A DNA stretch of 64,000 nucleotides from Rana temporaria (taxonomy: Eukaryota > Chordata > Amphibia > Anura > Ranidae). The translations under genes and the position numbers were made by a program. The notes below the pieces were generated by a model that was not told where the DNA came from, did no database searches, and saw only the letters and a program-made list of their open reading frames with translations. The stretch is taken from the NCBI RefSeq assembly GCF_905171775.1, contig NC_053489.1, forward strand, positions 247,377,231 to 247,441,230, given 5' to 3'. How positions within the stretch are numbered: the stretch's first letter is position 1; every line of letters begins with the position of its first letter. This document shows positions 9,801-22,607 of the stretch, in pieces.

Positions 9801-12800
9801 GCAAGTAAAGTGGTAGTGGAGGTGTGTCCGGGGCAGTGTTGAAATGGGGGGGGGGGATGTACAGACATGGTGGTGAGAGCACAGGGGTAGCTTATGCAAA
9901 GGTGAGAGTGAAGGGGTAGCAAGCACAGGCATAAAGGTAAATGCAATGAGGGGGGTAGGTGCAGTGTAAAACATTGGGGTTGTAATGCGGATATGTAAAG
10001 GCATGGTGGCCAGACTAGTGGAGGGGGCGTGAGAACAGGGGAAGTGGGCATGCAGGTACAGGTCAAGCCCTATGGTCAGAGTGTTAAATGGTGCAGGCTT
10101 AGTGTTGTGTGTAAAAGGCAGTGGGTAATGCAGGTGTGATGCTAACAACATGGGAGAAAATACGAGTCAAGCACCATTGTTGGGTGGGCAGAGGTGCAGA
10201 CTTTGTCGGAATGGGAGTGGAAGTCATTCAGTCAAGGTGGTAAGGACTAAAGGGATGTTGTAACAGATGTAGGGTTGGAAGGAGAGTATAGGAGTGGTGC
10301 ATAATGATGTTCTGGTGGTAGCAGGAGGAGAGGGGGTTGCTTACTGGCAGGATGGTGAGTATGGGGGATTCTGGTGAAAGGATGGTGATAGAAAGGACTG
10401 TTGCCATCGTGCCTGTAAGCTAGGAAGCAGGGATGCTGGTAGAAAGTAACTGCACCTCATGTTAGTGGCTGTTAGCATCCTAGAACTTTTTTGCATGACT
10501 GAGTGCCATAATGCATTTCTCCTGAAGATGGAGATCCCGCCGCCCATGGACACCAAAGAGCTGCTGATCGCCGCCTCCCACCTCCCCCAGAAATGTGTTG
10601 GGGGTTGGAGGTGCACAGCAGAGACCAGCCAGGTACAGGGGAACCTCTGGAAGGGGGGGGCGGCTGTCTGGGGACACTGATGTAAGGAAGGGGCCCTCTG
10701 GGTACACTGATGTAAGGGGGATTTCTGGGGGCCCCGATGTAAGGAAGGGGCCCTTCTGGGGACCCTGATGTAAGGGGGCTCTTTCGGGACACTGATGTAA
10801 GGGGGGCTCTCTGGGGACTCTGATGTAAAGTGAAGGCTCTCTGGGGACCCTGATGTAATGAGGGGGGCTCTGGGGACCCTGATGTAAGTAGGGAGGCTCT
10901 CTGGGGACATTGATGTAAGGAGGGGCTCTCTGGGGACCCTGATGTAAGGAGGGGCTCTCTGGGACCCTTATGTAATGAGGGAGGCTCTGGGCACCCTACT
11001 ATAAGTAGGGAGGCTATCTGGGGACCTTGATGTAATTAGGGAGGCTCTCTGGGGACCCTTATGCAAGAGGGGGGCTCTCTGGGGACCTTGATGTAAGGGG
11101 GGCTCTCTGGGGACCCTGATGTAAATGGGGGATCCGCACTCAGAGACACACGCACACGCGTATATTATATACATGTCTATGCCTGCCCAAGTGTATGACT
11201 TTCTTTACTTCACAGCTATGGGCTCTAGCCTGAGATCTTTTGTAGACCCAGCAACGCCCCTGGTGGGGGGCCCTTCGTGGTTTCTTGCACCGGGGCCCTG
11301 AAGATTCTAGTTATGCCTCTAGGGGGGTGGGTCGCTATCAGTGCGCATGCACTCCCCAGACCTGGAAGTGCTGGATAACTTACTAGGTAGGTGATCCATG
11401 CAGAGCGGCCACCCTGGCGCAGTATATGTGCAGTGGGCGGTCAAAAAGTGCTTAAAGTGTATGTTACCCCAACATCAGAATTCTGATATGTGTCTGTGTT
11501 ACCATGGACCTAGTTGAAACTGTGACAGGGCATGGAAACACATCCATCTCAATGTGGTCAATTTGCTTCCTTGCATTCTCCTTGGTACTGCAGCCAGCAT
11601 GTACTCCAGTGGTCAGACTTGTGCTGGCACATCCCCCTGCCCTGGGAAGATCAGTGCATTACTGTTTCTGACAAGCCCCCCCCCCGCCCATCTGGTCCGT
11701 GTGTAGTTTTGTCCTTGCATTCTGCCTGTAATCAGTTCAAACTGCTGTTGCAAACCCCCAAGCATCATCACAAGAAGTCCTCTCCCCCTTCTCCTTAAAG
11801 CAGTTGTATAAGCCTATAATAAGGTTACATGTAGGTACAAAAAAATATCTCCTAAACCTGTACTGTTTAGGAGATATTCACCTTGCATGCAACCGCTGAT
11901 GTCAGCGGGGCATGCTTTCTGAAGGTATGGTGGATGCTGCCGGACCTTGCCGGAAAGCGGTCTCCTGCTTGCGCGGGAGTGACGTCATCATGGCTTTGAC
12001 TACTCACATAGCCCGAGCCACGAGCCCGGAAGAAACGCAGAGGGAATATGTCAGCTCCCTCAGCGGTGCCCGGGAGGCAGTGTGGGCACTTCATTCTAAG
12101 GTAAGTATTTCATAGTGAGCTTGCATACTAGCTCATTTTGCCTTTGCCTTACAGTTTTTTTTTTTAGGGCATACAACCGCTTTAAGCCCCTTATGCAGGT
12201 GAGGGCAGATGTTATGTGATCACTTATATAAAAAAAAGGTATTTGTGTTTTCTTGCCTATATACACACTTACCTCTAACAAGGTAAGGGTTCACATATAC
12301 TTTAAATCTAAAAGCAAGCTAATTACATACAGAACTCTATATATAACAGAAGAAAGTTCTGACTTTGACAAAATCTGAAATTCGATTTTTGCTATTGCTA
12401 ATTGCATAGCATATAATTAAACAAACCTGAGGTATTTAATCCAGCTATACGTTTTCTATATTCTCCAGATCCAGTAACACACACCAAGTAAAGAACATTT
12501 TACCCTGTTTATATGTTTGAACTACAACATTCCTGTTATTGTCCTCTTTTATTAGGTATAAAGATTAATAAATCTTAAAACAGATTATATAATGTTTGCT
12601 TTAACTTTCAAAATAAATATTACAAAATTATAGAAAATCTTAACCATACAGTACCATCAAGGTAAAACAAGGCATTTCAGGATAGCAAAGTTTATTTTGA
12701 GGTCCACTGGGGACACAAGGCCTCTGGGGTATTGCCCAGCTATAGGAATTTGAACGCAAAAAAAGAGGTGAACCTGCTTTATGTGATTTGGCCCTCTCCC

Positions 12801-15800
12801 AGGAATTGCACCCCCAGTTTTAGCCTATCATATGACCCACATATATTTTATTTTTTCCCTTATTGGTTTTCTCTTTTACTCTTTCCCATTTCTCAGTTGT
12901 TCCAAATTTGAAGTCTAGATTTTCCAATGTTGTTGGTGCTTTTCGTAGGTGACACTTCTTTCCATCTTATTCCTAATTTGTTATATTGCCCATTTTGGAG
13001 GACCTAGGAGTTGTTGACTTTTTGTAGGCCTATATTTTTATTCAGATGTTTCTAACACGATTGACATTTCTGCACTGTCCCCCCTATTTGCGTCTCTAAA
13101 ACCCTGAATAAGCTGCACCTTTTTGGGTGCAATACTTGCCTCTAGAGTGCTTGTCAGTGCTGATATTTTTCAGCCAAACTAAGAAAGCTGAAGCTGTTTA
13201 GTCCAGACAACAGGTGATGATCTTTCCATTGCCATCTTTTGCTCTCTTTTCGAGGATGATGTGCACCCTAATTTATTGCTACATATAGTATTCCTCCATA
13301 TGCATAGTCCACAATTACATTCTCCAGGCAGTCTGTCTACCATTACATAGCTACATAGTAGGTGAGGTTGAAAAAAGACACAAGTCCATCAAGTCCAACC
13401 TATGTTTGTGATTATATGTCAGTATTACATTGTATATCCCTGTATGTTCAGGTGCTTAACCACCGCCTGTGGAAGGGAATTCCACATCCTTGCAGCTCTT
13501 ACAGTAAATAACCCTCTACACCAGACCTGGGCAAACTACGGCCCGCGGGCCGTATACGGCCCGGCGGACCTTTTAATCCGGCCCACCCCCGCCGCCGAAA
13601 TCGCCGCCGCTGCCACGTTAATCACCGCGGCGGGGAACATTAGACAGCGTTCGTCTGAACAGCTGTTTTCCCCGCCGCGCATAGACACTCCCCCTTGGAT
13701 GGATCTGTCCAATCACGAGCAAGGGGGAGTCACATAGACCCTCCCCCTTGCTCGCGATTGGACAGATCCGTCCAAGGGGGAGTGTCTATGGCATAGACAC
13801 GCCCCTTGGAAGGATCTGTCCAATCGCGAGCAAGGGGGAGTCACATAGACACTCCCCCTTGCTCGCGATTGGACAGATCCGTCCAAGGGGGAGTGTCTAT
13901 GCGCAGCGGGGAAAACAGCTGTTCAAACGAACGCTGTCTGTAATGTTCCCCGCCGCGGTGATAACAGGAGGCAGGGCCGGGAGGGGTCACTGTGCCCATC
14001 ACACGCAGCCACTTGTGCCAACACATGCAGCCACTTGTGCCAACACACGCAGCCACTTGTGCCACCATAAATTGTCGCCACTGTGCCAATCACACGTAGC
14101 CACTGTGCCAATCACACGTAGCCACTGTGCCAATCACACGCAGCCACTGTGCCAATCACACGCAGCCACTGTTCCCATCAAACGCAGCCACTGTGCCAAT
14201 CACACGCAGCCACTGTGCCAATCACACGCAGCCACTGTGCCAATCACACGCAGCCACTGTGCCAATCACACGCAGCCACTGTTCCCATCAAACGCAGCCA
14301 CTGTGCCAATCACACGCAGCCACTGTGCAATCAATTGTTGCCACTGTTCCCAAACACAGCCACTGTGCCAATCACATGCAGCCACTGTGCCAATCACACG
14401 CAGCCACTGTGCCAATCACATGCAGCCACTGTGCCAATCACATGCAGCCACTGTGCCCATCAAACGCAGCCACTGTGCCAATCACACGCAGCCACTCTGC
14501 CCATCAAACGCAGCCACTGTGCCAATCACATGCAGCCACTGTGCCAATCACATGCAGCCACTGTGCCCATCAAACGCAGCCACTGTGCCAATCACACGCA
14601 GCCACTGTGCCAATAACACGCAGCCACTCTGCCCATCAAACGCAGCCACTGTGCCAATCACACGCAGCCACTGTGCCATCACATGCAGCCACTGTGCTAA
14701 CACACGCAGTCACTGTGCCATCAATTGTTGCCACTGTGCCCATCACACGCAGCCACTGTGCCATCAATTGTCGCCACTGTGCCCATCAAACGCAACCACT
14801 GTGCCATCACACGCAGCCACTGTGCCATCACACGCAGCCACTGTGCTATCACATGCAGCCACTGTTTAATCAATTGTTATTGATTAAACAGTGGCTGCCT
14901 GTCCCCAGCCTCTGTCCCTCTCCTGTGTCATGTCCCCAGCCTCTGTCCCCCTCCTGTGTCATGTCCCCAGCGTCTGTCCCCCTCCTGTGTCATGTCCCCA
15001 GCCTCTGTCCCCTCCTGTGCCATGTCCCCAGCGTCTGTCCCCCTCCTGTGTCATGTCCCCAGCGTCTGTCCCCCTCCTGTGTCATGTCCCCAGCCTCTGT
15101 CCCCCTCCTGTGCCATGTCCCCAGCCTCTGTCCCCCTCCTGTGCCATGTCCCCAGCGTCTGTCCCCCTCCTGTGTCATGTCCCCAGCGTCTGTCCCCTTC
15201 CTGTGTCATGTCCCCAGCCTCTGTCCCCCTCCTGTGTCATGTCCCCAGCCTCTGTCCCCCTCCTGTGCCATGTCCCCAGCCTCTGTCCCCCTCCTGTGCC
15301 ATGTCCCCAGCCTCTGTCCCCCTCCTGTGTCATGTCCCCAGCCTCTGTCCCCCTCCTGTGTCATGTCCCCAGCCTCTGTCCCCCTCCTGTGTCATGTCCC
15401 CCTCCTGTGTCATGTCCCCAGCCTCTGTCCCCCTCCTGTGTCATGTCCCCAGCCTCTGTCCCCCTCCTGTGTCATGTCCCCAGCCTCTGTCCCCCTCCTG
15501 TGCCATGTCCCCAGCCTCTGTCCCCCTCCTGTGCCATGTCCCCAGCCTCTGTCCCCCTCCCGTGTCATGTCCCCAGCCTCTGTCCCCCTCCTGTGTCATG
15601 TCCCCAGCCTCTTTCCCCCTCCTGTGTCATGTCCCCAGCCTCTGTCCCCCTCCTGTGTCATGTCCCCAGCCTCTGTCCCCCTCCTGTGTCATGTCCCCAG
15701 CCTCTGTCCCCCTCCTGTGTCATGTCCCCAGCCTCTGTCCCCCTCCTGTGTCATGTCCCCAGCCTCTGTCCCCCTCCTGTGTCATGTCCCCAGCCTCTGT

Positions 15801-18800
15801 CCCCCTCCTGTGCCATGTCCCCAGCCTCTGTCCCCCTCCTGTGCCATGTAACCAGCCTCTGTCCCCCTCCTGTGCCATGTCCCCAGCCTCTGTCCCCCTC
15901 CTGTGCCATGTCCCCAGCCTCTGTCCCCCTCCTGTGTCGTGTCCCCAGCCTCTGTCCCCCTCCTGTGCCATGTCCCCAGCCTCTGTCCCCCTCCTGTGTC
16001 GTGTCCCCAGCCTCTGTCCCCCTCCTGTGCCATGTCCCCAGCCTCTGTCCCCCTCCTGTGCCATGTCCCCAGCCTCTTTCCCCCTCCTGTGTCATGTCCC
16101 CAGCCTCTGTCCCCCTCCTGTGTCATGTCCCCAGCCTCTGTCCCCCTCCTGTGTCATGTCCCCAGCCTCTGTCCCCCTCCTGTGTCATGTCCCCAGCCTC
16201 TGTCCCCCTCCTGTGTCATGTCCCCAGCCTCTGTCCCCCTCCTGTGTCATGTCCCCAGCCTCTGTCCCCCTCCTGTGCCATGTCCCCAGCCTCTGTCCCC
16301 CTCCTGTGCCATGTCCCCAGCCTCTGTCCCCCTCCTGTGCCATGTCCGCAGCCTCTGTCCCCCTCCTGTGCCATGTCCGCAGCCTCTGTCCCCCTCCTGT
16401 GTCATGTCCCCAGCCTCTGTCCCCCTCCTGTGCCATGTCCCCAGCCTCTGTCCCCCTCCTGTGTCATGTCCCCAGCCTCTTTCCCCCTCCTGTGTCATGT
16501 CCCCAGCCTCTGTCCCCCTCCTGTGTCATGTCCCCAGCCTCTGTCCCCCTCCTGTGTCATGTCCCCAGCCTCTGTCCCCCCTCCTGTGTCATGTCCCCAG
16601 CCTCTGTCCCCCTCCTGTGTCATGTCCCCAGCCTCTGTCCCCCTCCTGTGTCATGTCCCCAGCCTCTGTCCCCCTCCTGTGCCATGTCCCCAGCCTCTGT
16701 CCCCCTCCTGTGCCATGTCCCCAGCCTCTGTCCCCCTCCTGTGCCATGTCCGCAGCCTCTGTCCCCCTCCTGTGCCATGTCCCCAGCCTCTGTCCCCCTC
16801 CTGTGTCATGTCCCCAGCCTCTGTCCCCCTCCTGTGCCATGTCCCCAGCCTCTGTCCCCCTCCTGTGTCATGTCCCCAGCCTCTGTCCCCCTCCTGTGCC
16901 ATGTCTATAACAAGTACTCGTACCAGTTTTCCAACAATGATATTTACTGCTTTTTATAAAGAAATACAATTGATTTTATGCAGTATTGAGTTTAGCCTTT
17001 TGGCCCGGCCCTCCAAAATATTTTTAGTTTCTCATGTGGCCCCATCGAAAAAATAATTGCCCACCCCTGCTCTACACAGTTTAAGGTTAAACCTCTTTTC
17101 TTCTAATTTTATTGAGTGGCCACGTGTCTTGTTAAACTCGCTTCCGCGAAAAAAAAGTTTTATCCCTATTGTGGGGTCACCAGTACTGTAATTGTGCTTC
17201 TTATCCAGAGAGAATAAGTTCAGTGCTCGCAACCTTTCTCCATAACAAATGTTTTTAAGACCCTTTAATAGCTTTGTTGCCCTTCTTTGTACTCGCTCCA
17301 TTTCCAGTACATCCTTCCTGAGGACTTGTGCCCAGAACTGGACAGCAAACTCCAGGTGCGGCCCTTTCCACATCCTTGTAGAGTGGGAGAATTATTGCTT
17401 TATCCCTGGAGTTAATCCATTTTTTAATGCATGCCAATATTCTGTTTGCTTTGTTAGCAGCAGCTTGGCATTGCATGCCATTGCTGAGCCTATCATCTAC
17501 TAAATGTATATATTGCATTCATATTTTTGCCACCCAAGTGCATTATTTAAAATTTTTCTACATTAAACCTCATTTGACATGTAGTTGCCCACCCCATTAA
17601 TTTGTTCAGATTTGCTTGCAAGGTTTCCACATACTGCGGAAAAGTTATTGCCCTGCTTAGCTTAGTATTGTCCGCAAATACAGAGATTGAACTGTTTACC
17701 CCATCCTCCAGGTAGTTTATGAACAAATTAAATAGGATTGCGAGTATTGCCCATTTATCACCACCCTCTGAACCTGCCCTTGTAGCCAGTTTTCAATCCA
17801 TGTACTCAACTTATGGTCCATGCCAACAGACCTTATTTTGTACAGTAAACGGTTATGGGGAACTGTGTCAAATGCTTTTGCAAAATCCAGATACACCACG
17901 TCTACGGGCCTTCCTTTATCTAGATGGAAACACACCTCCTCGTAGAAGGTTAATAGATTGGTTTAGCAAGACTGATTCTTCATGAATCCATGCTGATTAC
18001 TGCTAATGAATCTGATACCATTTTCATTACTAAAATCTTGTATATAGTCCCTTATCCCCTCCAAGAGCTTGCATACGATTGATGTTAGGCTAACTGGTCT
18101 GTAATTCCCAAGGATGTATTTTGGGCCCTTTTTAAATATTGGTGCTACATTGGCTTTTCTCCAATCTGGTACCATTCCAGTCAGTAGACTGTCATTAAAA
18201 ATTAGAAACAATGGTCTGGCAATTACTTTGTCAACTAATTTTTTCTCTTCATAGTATATTTCAACACTCCTCATACTTCCCTTATATTTGGAGTTTCTAG
18301 ACACAAAGTCAAGATACTTCATTGAGCCTGCTTCGCTGAATGCTTCTGAAGAGGTGGGGAAGGGGTGTTCTTGTATTTTATGGGCTCCTTACTGGGCCAC
18401 TGTAATATTACAGTGTTGCTTGATCTTCATTATTGTACTTTTGGATATCCTCTTTGGGTCTCAGACAGGCTTACTTGAATAGTCTAAGACTCTTGACTAT
18501 GTGTTTCTAGACCATGCTTATAGTATATTCACATCTGGAATACTCAAGGCTACATTATCCTTCTTTCATTGGGATGATCTTCCTTCTGCAAGGTGAAAAT
18601 TTACATCTCACTTGGGTTTGAGGCAGTGGCGGCTGGTGCTCAAATTTTTTGGGGGGCGCAAACGGAAAAAAAAAAAAACAATTGCAGCCTCACTGGGCCC
18701 ATCAATTATCACCACTGTGCCATGCCATCAAACGCAACCACTGTGCCATGCCATCAAACGCAACCACTGTGCCATGCCATCAAACGCAACCACTGTGCCA

Positions 18801-20028
18801 TGCCATCAAACGCAACCACTGTGCCATGGCATCAAACGCAACCACTGTGCCATGGCATCAAACGCAACCACTGTGCCATGCCATCAAACGCAACCACTGT
18901 GCCATGGCATCAAACGCAACCACTGTGCCATAAAATGCAGTCACTGTGCCATGCCATCAAACACAGCCACTATGCCATCAATTGTCACCACTATGCCATG
19001 CCATCAATTGTCACCACTGTGCCATCAATTGTCACCACTGTGCCATCAATTGTCACCACTGTGCCATCAATTGTCACCACTGTGCCATGCCATCAATTGT
19101 TACCACTGTGCCACCAATTGTCACCACTGTGCCACCAATTGTCACCACTGTGCCACCAATTGTCACCACTGTGCCCATCAATTGTCACCACTGTGCCCAT
19201 CAATTGTCACTGTCCAGACATCCATCCACCTCAGAGCCTTATTGTATATGAAACCTGCTGGGACTTGTAGTTCTCCATCTTCTCATGGAGAAGATGGAGA
19301 TTGGAGAACTACAAGTCCCAGCAGATTATACATACAATATGGCTCTGAGGTGGATGGGTGTGGATTGCATGCACCTATCAATCCCGGGGGGGGGGGGGTG
19401 TGCAGGATCGGATAACAGTGTTATCTGATCCTGCCCCCCCCCCCCCCCGGGGATTGATGGGTGCATGTAATCCACACACCCATCCACCTCAGAGCCTTAT
19501 TGTATGTATAATCTGCTGGGACTTGTAGTTCTCCAATCTCCATCTTCTCCATGAGAAGATGGAGAACTACAAGTCCCAGCAGTCTAACTACAATAACAGG
19601 CTCCAATCGGGATGGGGATCAAGTAGTGCAGGATTGGCTTGATCGCCCCCAAAGTCATCAGCCGTGACGTGACACAACAACCCAGGCAGGCATCCATCGG
19701 CTTACCGTTCCGCTCGGGCTGTATGAAATGATGTGCGCTCCCGCGTGACGTCACTTCCGCTTTTCGGCTAAAAGACGAATGGCCGGAAGTAACAATGCTC
19801 CCGCCTCCCAGCGCCAATAGAAGCACTGTCAGGGGGACGGGAAGCTCATCAGCGCTTTGCAATGCGCTCGATAGGCGGGGATTGAAAAGCCGCATATGAA
19901 GCACCATGTATGCAATCTAAAGATTGCATTGACACGGCGCTTCATAGGGCAATGGTGGCCGGCGCTCAAACATGTTTTAAATAAAGGAAAACATTTTTTT
20001 TTTTTCAAGTTTCTAAAAGGGGCAACTG

Positions 20029-20083
<55 letters not shown>

Positions 20084-20869
20084 TTTGTGCCTACAGGAGG
20101 GGGGGCGGCGCCCGGGCGCCCCCTATGGGCGGGCCGCCACTGCTAGATACGTTACACCGTCGCAATTTTTCATCGCAAGTGCCTGATTCACCAAGCACTT
20201 GTGATGAAAACTACGCCGGCGGCCTCCTGTGCAAGGCGGGCCAATTTAAATGGGCGTGTGCCATTTAAATTAGGCGCGCTCCTGCGCCGGACCTAATGCG
20301 CATGCTCCGTTTCTTAACTCCCGCCGTGCTTTGCGCGCCGTGATGTCATTTTTTTGAACGGCGACGCGCGTAGCGTACTTCCGTATTCCCGGACGGCTTA
20401 CGCAAACGACGTTAAATTTGGAATTTCGACGCGGGAACGACGGCCATACTTTAGACAGCAATACGCTTGCTGACTAAAGTTAGGGCAGCAAAAAAAACGA
20501 CTAACTTTGCGACGGGAAACTAGACTAGCAGCGACGTAGTGAACGCGAAAAATCGTCGTGGATCCGCCGTAACTCCTAATTTGCATACCCGACGCTGGTT
20601 TACGACGCAAACTCCCCCCAGCGGCGGCCGCGGTACTGCATCCTAAGATCCGACAGTGTAAAACAATTACACCAGTGGCGGCTGGTGCTCTATTTTTTTG
20701 GGGGGGCGCAAACAAAACCCCAGTCAACCCCCCCCCCCCCCCGCCACTCGCAGACAATGGGACCTGCAGACAGACAGAGAGACAGATAGATAGATAGACA
20801 GACAGATAATAAAACAGATAGATAGATAGATAGATATAGATAGATAAATAGATAATTAGGCAGATAGCT

Positions 20870-20910
<41 letters not shown>

Positions 20911-21272
20911 GGGAGGGGGAGGGAGCGAGAGATAGAGCTATATATAATTAGATAGATAATTAGACAGACAGATAGATAGATAGAGAGACATAGCTAGATA
21001 GAGCTATAGATAATTAAACAGATAGATAGATGGAGGGAGGGGGAGAGAGATAGAGCTATAGATAATTAGATAGATAGATAATTAGACATACAGATAGATA
21101 ATTAGATAGATAGATAGATAATTAGACAGACATATAGATATAGATAATTAGATAGATCGATAGATAATTAGACAGACATATAGATATAGATAATTAGATA
21201 GATCGATAGATAGATAGATAGATAGATAGATAATCAGACAGACAGATATAGATAGATAATTAGATAGAGAGC

Positions 21273-21338
<66 letters not shown>

Positions 21339-21604
21339 CAGACAGACAATTAAACAGATAGAGAGAGACAGAGAAAGAGAGAGAGAGAGAGGGAGAGCGA
21401 TAGATAGATAGATAGATAATTAAACAGACAGATATATAGATATAGATAGATAATTAGATGGATATAGATAGATAGATAGATAGATAATCAGACAGACAGC
21501 TAGCTATAGATAATTAGATAGACAGACAAATAGATAGATAGATAGATAGATAGAGACATAGAGATATAGAGCTATAGATAGATAGATAGATAGAGACATA
21601 GAGC

Positions 21605-21638
<34 letters not shown>

Positions 21639-21712
21639 TAAACAGACAGATAGATATAGATAGACAGACAATTAGATAGATAAATAGATAGATAATTAGA
21701 CAGAGGTAGCTA

Positions 21713-21753
<41 letters not shown>

Positions 21754-22012
21754 GACATAGATAGATAGAGACATAGATAGATAGAGAGAGAGATAGATCT
21801 ATAGAGAGAGAGAGAGATAGATCTATAGAGAGAGAGAGAGATAGATCTATAGAGAGAGAGAGATAGATAGAGCTATAGATAGATAGATAGAGACATAGAT
21901 AGATAGAGACATAGAGCTATAGATAGAGAGAGATAGATAGATCTATAGATCGAGAGATAGATAGATAGATAGATAGATAGATCTATAGATCGAGAGATAG
22001 ATAGATAGAGCT

Positions 22013-22050
<38 letters not shown>

Positions 22051-22256
22051 CTATAGATCGAGAGATAGATAGATAGATAGATCTATAGATCGAGAGAGAG
22101 ATAGATCTATAGATAGAGAGATAGATAGATAGATAGAGCTATAGATAGAGAGATAGATAGATCTATAGATAGAGAGATAGATAGATAGAGAGATAGATAT
22201 GGCTATAGATAGAGAGATAGATAGATCTATAGATAGAGAGATAGATAGATAGAGCT

Positions 22257-22290
<34 letters not shown>

Positions 22291-22544
22291 CTATAGATCT
22301 ATAGATCGAGAGATAGATAGATAGATAGATCTATAGATCGAGAGAGAGATAGATCTATAGATAGAGAGATAGATAGATAGATAGAGCTATAGATAGAGAG
22401 ATAGATAGATCTATAGATAGAGAGATAGATAGATCTATAGATAGAGAGATAGATAGATCTATAGATAGAGAGATAGATAGATCTATAGATAGAGAGATAG
22501 ATAGATCTATAGATAGAGAGATAGATAGATAGAGAGATAGATAT

Positions 22545-22607
<63 letters not shown>

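Larger units (their letters stand above)
13522..17069. mobile_element. Non-autonomous hAT element with two giant minisatellites
   Basis: Ends CAGACCTGGGCAA... and ...TTGCCCACCCCTG are imperfect inverted repeats of the hAT CAG-G-GGTGGGCAA type. A perfect 8-bp target duplication CTCTACAC flanks it (13514-13521 and 17070-17077). It interrupts the CR1 LINE, whose sequence resumes exactly on either side. Of 3,548 bp, ~2,900 are tandem repeat. No transposase remains. Confidence 0.92.
13338..18330 (-). mobile_element. 5'-truncated CR1-type LINE, split by a hAT insertion
   Basis: Reverse-transcriptase remnants on the minus strand: 'FKKGPKYILGNYRPVSLTSI' (~18150), 'VDVVYLDFAKAFDTVPHNRL' (~17900) and the C-terminal 'ERVQRRATKLLKGL' (~17270). 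The 3' tail, CTACATAGTAGGTGAGGTTG, is at ~13350-13370. This order is typical of CR1 ORF2. Frame breaks show the copy is dead, and the 5' part beyond ~18330 is missing as usual for LINEs. The hAT element 13522-17069 was inserted into it afterwards. Confidence 0.88.
18624..20142 (+). mobile_element. hAT copy A of the composite unit
   Basis: Non-autonomous, 1,519 bp, with both termini intact (CAGTGGCGG...CCGCCACTG). It holds a minisatellite next to the left end (18690-19215), a nested palindrome (19244-19588), and an (AT)n run flanked by A and T runs (20028-20085). No transposase coding sequence. Confidence 0.85.

Noticed and set aside
13985..16905. CRISPR-like array
   Set aside because: Units are contiguous and near identical with no unique spacers, in a vertebrate intron.
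13748..17056. Very long plus-strand ORFs (373 to 721 residues)
   Set aside because: They are translations of 22-bp and 31-bp tandem arrays in several frames at once, with no start context, splice sites or domain.
20028..20085. Poly(A)-(AT)n-poly(T) stretch as a retrotransposon tail
   Set aside because: Symmetric low-complexity run inside hAT copy A with no retrotransposon body next to it.
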